From assembly GCA_012033255.1 (NCBI GenBank), contig JAAUSF010000009.1:1-64000 (forward strand): a DNA stretch of 64,000 nucleotides. The letters run 5' to 3'. Below, in pieces: positions 50,536-58,257 of the stretch. The stretch comes from Cyanobacteria bacterium RU_5_0 (lineage in GTDB: Bacteria > Cyanobacteriota > Cyanobacteriia > Elainellales > Elainellaceae). The notes below the pieces were generated by a model. It made no database searches. It was not told the origin of the DNA and saw only the letters and a program-made list of their open reading frames with translations. Position 1 is the first letter of the stretch. Each line of letters starts with the position of its first letter. Position numbers and translations under genes: made by a program.

Positions 50536-51806
50536 ATGGGGGATAGAGAGATAAAGGAACTGCAAGATGGGGAGCAGGCTCGTAAGTCTGACAATCCCCT
50601 CATTCCCTCATCCCCTCACCCCCCTCCCCTCTCATCCTCTGCTTACCGAATTTTTGTTAGCACTGGAGAAGTGTCTGGCGATCTCCAGGGAGCGTTGTTG
50701 ATTCAGGCATTGCGGGATCGGGCGGAGCAGGCTGGAATCAGGCTGGAGATTCCGGCGTTGGGTGGGCAACGGATGGCAGAGGCAGGAGCGGTGTTACTGG
50801 CGGATACGAGTGCGATCGGCTCGATCGGCATTTTGGAATCGGTGCCCTATATTTTCTCGACGCTGCGAATTCAACGCCAAGTGAAGCACCATTGCGCCAA
50901 TATCCGCCGGATCTAGTGGTGATGATCGATTATGTCAGCCCCAATCTGGCGATGGGTCGCTTCGTGCGACAGCATCTTCCGCAGGTTCCGACGGTGTATT
51001 ACATTGCGCCGCAGGAGTGGGTTTGGTCAATCAATAATCGCAATACGAATCTGATTTTGCAAATTACCGATCGCCTCCTGGCGATTTTTCTGGGTGAAGC
51101 GGAGTATTACCAGAAGCGTGGCGCAAAGGTGACTTGGGTTGGGCATCCCTTGGTCGATCGAATGCAGATGGCACCGGGGCGATCGCAAGCCCGATCGATG
51201 TTGGGCATCTCCGCCGAACAAATCGCCATTGCGCTGATTCCGGCATCGCGTCGTCAAGAACTCAACTATATTTTGCCCGTGATGTTTGAGGCGGCGCGGC
51301 AGATCCAGGCTCAACTTCCCCAGGTTCATTTCTGGATTCCGCTATCTCTGGAGATTTATCGTCCTATTTTGGAGCAGGCGATTCGTCACTATGGACTACG
51401 GGCGACGTTGGTAGCGGATCAGTCGCAAGTGGTGATTGCAGCGGCGGATTTGGCAATTGCGAAGTCGGGTACGGTTAACCTGGAAACAGCGCTGCTTAAC
51501 GTGCCGCAAGTGGTGATGTATCGACTCAGTGAGGCAACTGCCTGGATCGCAAGGCATGTGCTGAAATTCTCTGCTCCATTCGTATCGCCGCCAAACTTAG
51601 TGATGATGGAGGCGATCGTCCCGGAACTCTTGCAGGATAAAGCGACCCCAGAACGGATCACTCAAGAGGCGCTAGATATCTTGCTAAACCCAGCCCGACA
51701 GCAACAGATGCTCACTGATTATCAGCGAATGCGCCAGAAATTGGGTGATGTGGGAGTGTGCGATCGGGCTGCACAGGCAATTCTTCAACTTTTAGAGAAA
51801 ATTTAG
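50536..51806 (+). pseudogene. lpxB: Lipid A disaccharide synthase LpxB, frameshifted
   Basis: LpxB joins UDP-diacylglucosamine and lipid X. The first frame (50536-50916) contains YRIFVSTGEVSGDLQGALL and SIGILESVPYIFSTLRIQRQ, then runs out of frame. The second resumes at LRQYPPDLVVMIDYVSPN and holds YYIAPQEWVWS and IPASRRQELNYILP through to 51806. Restoring one T in CACCATTGCGCC (near 50892) joins them. About 36 residues before YRIFVSTGE come from heptamer repeats, and no start codon lies closer to the core. Loss of lpxB would be lethal or strongly deleterious, so an error is suspected. Confidence 0.9.
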
Positions 51807-51980
51807 CTTAAGACCTTGCAATTCCGAACACTCTGTTTTAGTGTCAAGTATGTTCGGATCAACATAGAAGATACCGTTAAATCCTAATAAATCCTAAAAA
51901 AGTTATAGAGGTTGGATTTAGTTCTATTCTAGACTGGGGTATCTCCTCTCACAGCAGTTGTCGAGTTGTAAGGTATCACT

Positions 51981-52427
51981 ATGGAATCAGAAGTACAAGA
52001 CATTAACTCCCCAGAATATAAGACGGAGACGGTTAGCGTGACTATGAACAACGAAGACCCCGGATCTTTTGCAACTACTGCCTCTACTTCAACCACTAAT
52101 GAACAGTTGAAGCAGGTTGGCGAAAAAATCTCTGAGTTCCTGTCTGACTTGCCCGAATACCTGACCGATTTCTTTGGAGAGTACAGACGCCCGATTATCA
52201 CTGTTGCGCTGGTGATTGGGGCATTGATTGCTGTCAAGCTGTTGTTGGCAATTTTAGATGCTATCAACGACATTCCGTTACTATCTCCACTCTTTGAACT
52301 CGTCGGGATGGGGTATACCGCTTGGTTCGTTTACCGCTATATCTGGAAAGCAGAAAACCGCCAAGAGTTAACCAACGATTTCAACTCTCTCAAAGAGCAA
52401 GTTTTGGGTAAGAGCGGATCGATCTAG
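51981..52427 (+). CDS. CAAD/CURT1-like thylakoid membrane protein
   Basis: The 148-residue protein has an acidic, Thr/Ser-rich N-terminus of about 45 residues. An amphipathic helix (LKQVGEKISEFLSDLPEYL) and two transmembrane helices (PIITVALVIGALIAVKLLLA and LLSPLFELVGMGYTAWFVY) follow, then a charged C-terminal helix. This is the CAAD domain, shared with plant CURT1, which bends thylakoid membrane at grana margins, and with domains appended to cyanobacterial aminoacyl-tRNA synthetases. Here it stands alone, which fits a CurT-type role. AAGG lies before the ATG. Confidence 0.88.
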   Translation: MESEVQDINSPEYKTETVSVTMNNEDPGSFATTASTSTTNEQLKQVGEKISEFLSDLPEYLTDFFGEYRRPIITVALVIGALIAVKLLLAILDAINDIPLLSPLFELVGMGYTAWFVYRYIWKAENRQELTNDFNSLKEQVLGKSGSI

Positions 52428-52715
52428 GCCTTCATTTTAATTTTTCAAAGAAAGCCTTTTAAAGCTTGCACATTTGAAATTTCCCTGCTTGATCTCCCTC
52501 CCCCCAGGAGAGGGGGATTTGTGTTTTGGCTCATGTTTAGCGGGAAATGCTAAGCTAAACCAGAATCTATTCCTGTCGCCATGCCTAGGCATTTGACTTT
52601 GCTGACGTGTACCATCTACCACCACTGACGAGAGGATTATCAACCGAGCCAGTAATCTTAACTAAAAAGGGTGAGCCGCATCGCGACAGGACTCATCCAT
52701 CGTTTTACGCTTTTT

Positions 52716-53787
52716 ATGGTTACAACCTCCTGGACTCGTCGCCACGTTATATCTCTCGCTGACTTTCAACCCGATGAATATGATACTGTCCTCCAGACGG
52801 CTGCTAGTTTTCAAGAAGTGCTGTCTCGCCGTACCAAAAAAGTTCCGGCACTGCAAGGGCAAGTTATCGCCAATTTATTTTGAGCCATCTACACGCACCC
52901 GCAGCAGTTTTGAACTAGCGGCTAAGCGCCTGTCTGCTGATACGCTGAACTTTGCTCCTAGTACATCTTCCCTGACCAAGGGCGAAACGATTCTAGATAC
53001 AGCTAAAACTTACCTGGCAATGGGCACCGATATTATGGTGATCCGTCATCGGGAAGCTGGAGTGCCTCAAGCGATCGCCAACGAAATGGATCGTCTGCAA
53101 ACTCGTGTTGGCGTCTTCAATGCCGGAGATGGACAGCACGAACATCCCTCCCAGGCTCTCCTCGACCTGTTCACCATCTGTACCTTGCTCGACCCTGAAC
53201 ACCCTCGTTTATCTCTCTTGAAGGACAAAAAGATTGCGATCGTCGGGGATATTCTGCATTCTCGTGTGGCGCGATCGAACATTTGGAGCCTCACTGCAAG
53301 CGGAGCCGAAGTTCATCTCGCGGGACCGCCGACTCTGTTACCGAAATGGTTTGCAGACTACATAGGAAGTTCTGAGTTCTCCGGTTTAAGTTCTCAATTA
53401 AAAGACCCAACTCAAAACTCAAAACTCAAAACTCAAAACTCAAAACTCTCTTCTACTTCTCGCAAGCTTTTCATTCACTGGACTCTTGAATCGGCGCTTG
53501 AGGATGCAGATTTTGTCATGACTTTGCGCTTACAACGGGAACGAATGACGCAACATTTGTTGCCCAGTCTACGGGAATATCATCAGCGATATGGGATTAC
53601 GATCGATCGGCTCAAACTCTGCAAGCCGGATGTAAAGGTGCTGCATCCGGGTCCCGTGAATCGAGGGGTGGAGATTAGCTCTGAATTAATGGATGATCCG
53701 ACGTTCAGTTTAATTTCACAGCAAGTCACAAGTGGCGTTGCTGTACGGATGGCGTTGCTGTATCTGATGGGCAGTGGTAAAGCTTGA
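52716..53787 (+). pseudogene. pyrB: Aspartate carbamoyltransferase catalytic subunit PyrB, frameshifted and carrying a heptamer insertion
   Basis: PyrB forms carbamoyl-aspartate in pyrimidine synthesis. The first frame starts at ATG 52716 and runs to GQVIANLF before a TGA at 52881. The second resumes with [20 protein letters not shown], then [11 protein letters not shown] and [12 protein letters not shown]. The T run at 52877-52881 has four T where NLFFEP would need six (net minus two). A low-complexity insert containing [12 protein letters not shown] is encoded by five CTCAAAA heptamers (53411-53445) and leaves the frame open. Catalytic motifs are otherwise intact. Confidence 0.9.
53411..53445. 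repeat. STRR heptamer, 5 x CTCAAAA, inside pyrB
   Basis: Five exact CTCAAAA units are preceded by opposite-strand heptamers (GAGTTCT, AAGTTCT) at 53366-53392. They form the same inverted heptamer element as at 49582-49675. Confidence 0.92.
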
Positions 53788-53890
53788 CCTTACAGCGATT
53801 TTCAGAACGTGAGATGATGAACGTGGTGATCGTCACTTTGATCAAACACATCAACACGATCGTCATCGACTACAATAATCCCAACAATCA

Positions 53891-54322
53891 TCATTCCTTC
53901 ATACGCATCATCCCATGAACCACTTGCATCTTGTAGACCCATTGATACTCGGATATTAACCGATCAATGAACGAATCAAAATCTTCCAATTCTGGTCGGA
54001 TGAATGCTCGTAACACGTGATGATCTGAATCACTGAATTGAATATCATATAGCAGCCCTAAATCATTTGTAAGAAGGGGGTGGAGGGGGGCAGTGCCCCC
54101 TCCTTGGGGACTTCGTCCCCAAACCTCTTTGGGTTTTCTCACAATTGATTTGGGATTGCTATATCCTTTCAAAATCAATAACACTCGTGCATTGCGACTC
54201 GGATTATTCCGAGTAATGTTTACCCTGGCTCTCAACAAGCTTTCTCCGCCGGATGTGCTTGCAAAATTGAAAGTTTGTTCAAAGAAACTCAGCATAATGA
54301 TGTGTTCTGTATTGTGCTTCAT
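53891..54322 (-). CDS. Hypothetical protein with an in-frame MITE insertion
   Basis: The 143-residue frame contains a 38-residue stretch (from SNPKSIVRKPKEVWG to TNDLGLLY) encoded by a 114-bp MITE. Removing it joins RVLLILKGY to DIQFSDSDHHVLRAFIRPEL without a frame change, giving about 105 residues. The flanking segments look like one continuous protein. The start may be the ATG at 54322 or the ATG at 54295 (MLSFFEQTF). I do not recognise the family. Whether the interrupted protein folds is unknown. Confidence 0.6.
   Translation of the reverse strand: MKHNTEHIIMLSFFEQTFNFASTSGGESLLRARVNITRNNPSRNARVLLILKGYSNPKSIVRKPKEVWGRSPQGGGTAPLHPLLTNDLGLLYDIQFSDSDHHVLRAFIRPELEDFDSFIDRLISEYQWVYKMQVVHGMMRMKE
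54049..54162. mobile_element. MITE, 114 bp, inserted in frame in a coding gene
   Basis: Terminal inverted repeats are ATAGCAGCCCTAAATCA on the left and, read from the right, ATAGCAATCCCAAATCA, continuing with good similarity for about 27 bases. The centre holds two palindromes (GGGGGCAGTGCCCCC and GGGGACTTCGTCCCC). Flanking TAT/TA duplication fits a TA-targeting (IS630/Tc1-type) element. There is no ORF of its own. Confidence 0.8.
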
Positions 54323-54567
54323 CTCTTACAACGCAGGTTTGTTGCAGAATATTCCAATCAAATGAGTAAATTTTTTGAATCACATTGATGGCAAGGATTC
54401 CGAAATTTGTAGAGAAAGTTGTGTGGTGAAACTAAGAACCAACCATCAGGTGTATTTCAATCATCAGGTGTGTTCTAATCATCGGGTGCATCTTTTCACT
54501 GTGCCAAATCTGTAAGTAGCACTGTCTGTATTCCAGAAATAACTGAACTGAAATAGGGTCTAAATAG

Positions 54568-54741
54568 AGTCCTGAGCACCAGAAATACTCGATTAATCTG
54601 ATTCTGATTTCGTCTCTCAAGCTCTGGCAAGGACAAATTCAGGGTAAAAATCAATCTGAATTAGCGATGGAGTTAAACATCACTCAAGGCGCTGTTTCAA
54701 AGCGTTTGAAAGAATTATGTCAACGTATGACGGAGGCATGA
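54568..54741 (+). pseudogene. Remnant of a sigma-70 region 4-like HTH protein
   Basis: An open frame ending at TGA 54739-54741 encodes SSLKLWQGQIQGKNQSELAM followed by ITQGAVSKRLKELCQRM. This is a helix-turn-helix of the kind at the C-terminus of small sigma-70-like factors or related regulators. No start codon lies in frame before a TAG at 54565, and upstream sequence in other frames is degenerate. It looks like the surviving end of a decayed gene. Its place just upstream of a DUF1822 gene is suggestive, because such genes often neighbour sigma-like factors in cyanobacteria (from memory, not verified here). Confidence 0.5.
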
Positions 54742-54938
54742 GGATTGTTGCAAGCTGAAGCGGTTAAACAACAGGTATCAATAAATCAGCAAATGAAAAT
54801 ACAAACAAGGCGATCGACGACGCAATGGTAATTTGCTATAAGTGCAGTTTGTAATCATAGCCAGTTTAGTCATCGCACGAGGTTGTTGTTCGTTCACTAG
54901 ATCGCGCATTACCGATTTTCAATCAACGCGAGGAGCTT

Positions 54939-56333
54939 ATGCATACTGATCTAAGCCAATCTTCATCTACCCAAAACCAAGCCACTCTATCGAAACCTGG
55001 AGAAATCTGGGAAGTGAGTCGATCGGTGCAAACTCCTGTAGAGTTTTCTGACGAACAGCAGCAACACCTTTATTCAGAAACCGCCCAACTTTTTTTAGAC
55101 GGAATTGCTCCCCGACGCTTTGTGATCATTACGGGAGATCCCGAACCGCCCGTTGATCCAGAAGAGCCTTGGCAAGTCGTGTCTGTGATGCTGTTATCTA
55201 GAGAAACGGAATTTTTAAGCAATGTGGATTTGCTGATCCCATCTGAAGTGTCTGGAATTGACTGCGATTTAATTGCTGAAACATGGCATATTCTGCCGAT
55301 GTTAACTTGTAATTTGTTGCGTCCGGTTGGGAAACGATTGTCACGAACAATCTACGATGTACTGCTTACAGTGGGAGATTTTCACAATGGATTGGCAGAT
55401 GAAATCCCATCGAAACGAACGATCGAATCATTAGGGTTGACCATTGCTACTACCTCGTTCAAACAGCCCAACATTCAAGCCTTTCATCAGCGAGAAGTTG
55501 ATTGGAGCGATGTACTCAGTATTCCATTTGCCGCCTACTACACCTATCTCAAGGCAACAGGATTAACCGATTCAGCATTGAATGCAGCGATCAAACTAGA
55601 ACGTGAATTCTCAGAAGTATGGATGGATTCTGAGAGTAGCTCTGAACTAATCTCAACAGCAAAACAGACCAATAATCATAACCAATTAAGAAACTGGTTT
55701 CGGAATCAGTTTGAGACAGGATGGATGGCGATTGAAGAATTCCTGGAAATGCGAACTCAACTCGCACTTGCCTGTCGTAGCGCAGAGAATTACAATAACA
55801 TCACTTCAGATGATATTACATCACTGATTCATCAACTTGATGAACCTGATGAATTACAACAGCGCACTGCTGCGAAACAACTTGGAGCAATTGCTGTAGG
55901 GCATCAACACGCGATCCAAGCATTAGTTCATTTACGGCAAACGACCCAAGATGATGAAACACTCTGGACAGTCGTAGAGAGCCTTTGGCAAATTGATCCG
56001 GGAAATCCGGCAGCAGGAGTCAGACGAGTTAAACTGATTGATTTAGGAATGCAAGTTGCCGGACAATCGATCGCTCTCGCTGTCACGTTGATTCACAAAC
56101 CCGATCAACAAGTGGGTATTCTCTTGCGTGTTTATCCTACAGGCGATGCACCTTATCTACCTGCCAGTTTGCAACTTATTCTATTAAAAGAAATAGGGCG
56201 ATCGTTGTATGAAGTAACCGCACGACAGGCAGATATGTATATTCAACTTAGGTTTAGTGGGCGATCGGGTGAGCAATTTGGTGTGAGAGTGACATTGGGG
56301 AATGCTGATATTTCGGAGAATTTCACAATTTAA
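54939..56333 (+). CDS. DUF1822 family protein
   Basis: The 464-residue protein has an N-terminal DUF1822 region (LYSETAQLFLDGIAPRRFV, then EIWEV, then GDFHNGLADEIPSKRTIESLG). A helical middle part contains a HEAT-like segment (LQQRTAAKQLGAIAVGHQHA) around residues 305-350. The C-terminal DUF1822 portion is a beta-rich module (GMQVAGQSIALAVTLIHK, then RVYPTGDAPYLPASLQLILL). The function is unknown and it is predicted cytoplasmic. It follows the HTH remnant and precedes a tiny membrane ORF. Confidence 0.85.
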   Translation: MHTDLSQSSSTQNQATLSKPGEIWEVSRSVQTPVEFSDEQQQHLYSETAQLFLDGIAPRRFVIITGDPEPPVDPEEPWQVVSVMLLSRETEFLSNVDLLIPSEVSGIDCDLIAETWHILPMLTCNLLRPVGKRLSRTIYDVLLTVGDFHNGLADEIPSKRTIESLGLTIATTSFKQPNIQAFHQREVDWSDVLSIPFAAYYTYLKATGLTDSALNAAIKLEREFSEVWMDSESSSELISTAKQTNNHNQLRNWFRNQFETGWMAIEEFLEMRTQLALACRSAENYNNITSDDITSLIHQLDEPDELQQRTAAKQLGAIAVGHQHAIQALVHLRQTTQDDETLWTVVESLWQIDPGNPAAGVRRVKLIDLGMQVAGQSIALAVTLIHKPDQQVGILLRVYPTGDAPYLPASLQLILLKEIGRSLYEVTARQADMYIQLRFSGRSGEQFGVRVTLGNADISENFTI

Positions 56334-56344
56334 CAGGGTTGCAT

Positions 56345-56470
56345 ATGCCTCCGAACTTTTTGGCAAAACGATGCGAGGTCAATCGTTTAGGAATCTTAAT
56401 TGCAATTGTCGTTGCGGTCACAATGGCAGGAACAGTTGCCGGAACATGGGCGAATTTTCGACACTCATAG
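56345..56470 (+). CDS. Possible 41-residue single-span membrane protein
   Basis: A small ORF begins 12 bases after the DUF1822 stop (ATG 56345) and ends at TAG 56468-56470. It encodes a basic N-terminus (MPPNFLAKRCEVNR) and one strongly hydrophobic helix (LGILIAIVVAVTMAGTVAG). AGGG lies about 8 bases before the ATG. It could be a genuine small partner of the DUF1822 gene or a remnant of a larger membrane protein. Confidence 0.35.
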   Translation: MPPNFLAKRCEVNRLGILIAIVVAVTMAGTVAGTWANFRHS

Positions 56471-56555
56471 TAATCTGTCAAAACTCTGCTGAGGTTCCCT
56501 TAAGCTGGCAAGACTTTTGAGTGAAAATAGAGTGAGTGATTTACAACAACTTGTG

Positions 56556-57050
56556 ATGAATCCGATCGCCCCCTCCTTCTCTAAATCTCTTCAACTCCAT
56601 TCTCATGATCATTTTGCAATCACGTTTGCGCCACTCTCGCTAGAAGAGGTGTATGCACTGGCAGATGATCCCGCTAACGGGGCTGTCGTCGTGATGAGCG
56701 GCATGGTTCGCAATCAAACGGATGGTCAGCCTGTGGTGGCGCTGGAATATCAAGCGTATGAGCCAATGGCGATCGAAGTGTTCAAGCAGATCGCTGGCGA
56801 GATTCGTCAAACTTGGACAGATGTAACCCATGTGGTGATTCATCACCGCGTCGGACGATTGCAGATTGGCGAGATTAGTGTGCTGGTTACGGTAGGCTGT
56901 CCGCATCGGACGGAAGCCTTTGCGGCGTGTAAATATGCGATCGATACGCTTAAGCACAATGCGCCGATCTGGAAAAAAGAACATTGGGCGGATGGATCGA
57001 GCAGTTGGGTTAGTATTGGAGCGTGTGAACAGTTAGAAAAGAATTGCTAA
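56556..57050 (+). CDS. moaE: Molybdopterin synthase catalytic subunit MoaE
   Basis: MoaE with MoaD converts precursor Z (cPMP) to molybdopterin. The protein has GAVVVMSGMVRNQTDGQ at the N-terminal subunit interface, then VVIHHRVGRLQIGEISVLVT and the catalytic lysine region FAACKYAIDTLKHNAPIWKK. From the ATG at 56556 it has 164 residues. In-frame TTG (56517) and GTG (56532) starts are possible, and no clear ribosome binding site decides. No other molybdenum cofactor gene is nearby. Confidence 0.92.
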   Translation: MNPIAPSFSKSLQLHSHDHFAITFAPLSLEEVYALADDPANGAVVVMSGMVRNQTDGQPVVALEYQAYEPMAIEVFKQIAGEIRQTWTDVTHVVIHHRVGRLQIGEISVLVTVGCPHRTEAFAACKYAIDTLKHNAPIWKKEHWADGSSSWVSIGACEQLEKNC

Positions 57051-57117
57051 TATTTCAGAAACAGAAGGCATCTCAAGGTCCACTTCGTATCCAGCCGAAT
57101 TTACAGTGCTGCTAACT

Positions 57118-57336
57118 ATGCTTGCTCTCAAATCCTCCGAAAAAACTCACCTTCCATCTGGAGCAGTTGTGCGGCTACCTGCCACCTGGGAAGACTCAGG
57201 CGATCGCAAATTACGCTTGATCCCCCCAACCTCCCTTGAGAAAGGGGGAAACCAAGTGAATGGATTGGTTTGCCGATCCACCGCCTGACTTAGTGCTTGA
57301 GATTGACGTTTGACCAGCCCTCTCAATCACGAGTGA
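57118..57336 (+). pseudogene. Decayed Uma2 family gene
   Basis: Three fragments in different frames line up with a Uma2 protein. LPSGAVVRLPATWED...GDRKLRLI is read from ATG 57118. Then comes an intergenic-type repeat (CCCCCAACCTCCCTTGAGAA at about 57224-57243). MDWFADPPPDLVLEIDV (57260-57310) follows, and TSPLNHE (57313-57333) sits in yet another frame. PDLVLEIDVTSP is a hallmark Uma2 active-site segment. The order is preserved but the middle is missing and the frame breaks at least twice, so this is a remnant. Confidence 0.6.
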
Positions 57337-57385
57337 GCAATTGACTGATAAAATTTAGGCGATTTTAGAGTTTAGGTTGAAGCAA

Positions 57386-58219
57386 ATGCGTATGAGGCAA
57401 TCGTCAAATTTTCCTGTCCGAATGCATCCCTTGATGTGGGGAGTGCGGGCGATCGGTCGTCTGCTGATTCGTCTACGAATGGTTTGGATTATTTTGGTTG
57501 CCACCCTTTTTCTATCTGGATGCGTTCAGTATGATGTGGGCATTAAATTCGCGGATGCGAGTCACGGGCAAATTGTGCAACACATTCGCCTGAGTGAGCC
57601 GCTATCAGGCTTCAGCTATTCTGTTTTATCGACTTGGCTAGAACGTCTTGAACAGCAAACCAAGCAACTCGGAGGGCGAATTCAGCATCCATCCGATTGC
57701 GAACTCATCATGACTATTCCATTTCACGGTGGAAAGGATTTGGCAACCAAATTTAATCAATTGTTTCCCTCCTCTTCTAAGCCCGAATTAGCCCGAACTT
57801 TTGGCTCAAATCCACCTGAATCAGGATCGCGATTGCAGGTAACAACTCGCAATTTTATACTTTGGCAACGCAACCATTTAAACTATGATTTGGATTTGCG
57901 ATCGCTAGCCTTTCCCTCCCCATCCGAAACGCTTCCAGATCAGTCAGATAAACGACTGGAACTCGCATTTAGCCTTGATACTCCCTGGGGCGCACAAATT
58001 AATGATTCGGCTGACACCGCTACTCCAGAGATTCAGAGCCGAGGACGACAGTTAATCTGGCAACTGAAACCTGGAACAATTAATCATTTAGAAGCCGTAT
58101 TTTGGGTTCCAAATCCATTAGGAATCGGGACGTTTGTGATTGTGCTGCTCATCGTTGGAGGAATGTATTTAGAGAGGAGACGATCGACATCGCAACCTGA
58201 AAACTCTGGGAACGGATGA
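57386..58219 (+). CDS. DUF3153 lipoprotein with C-terminal membrane anchor
   Basis: The protein has about 277 residues from ATG 57386; a TTG at 57377 and further Met codons are alternatives. A hydrophobic segment ends in the lipobox LFLSGC around residue 45, followed by VQYDVGIKFADASHGQIVQHI, the conserved DUF3153 start. The family is cyanobacterial and of unknown function. A transmembrane helix (IGTFVIVLLIVGGMYL) near the C-terminus is followed by a basic tail. The product is probably exposed to the periplasm or lumen with both ends membrane-attached. Confidence 0.8.
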   Translation: MRMRQSSNFPVRMHPLMWGVRAIGRLLIRLRMVWIILVATLFLSGCVQYDVGIKFADASHGQIVQHIRLSEPLSGFSYSVLSTWLERLEQQTKQLGGRIQHPSDCELIMTIPFHGGKDLATKFNQLFPSSSKPELARTFGSNPPESGSRLQVTTRNFILWQRNHLNYDLDLRSLAFPSPSETLPDQSDKRLELAFSLDTPWGAQINDSADTATPEIQSRGRQLIWQLKPGTINHLEAVFWVPNPLGIGTFVIVLLIVGGMYLERRRSTSQPENSGNG

Positions 58220-58257
58220 GTAACCCATTCCCCATTCCCAAATTCAACATTATGCTT

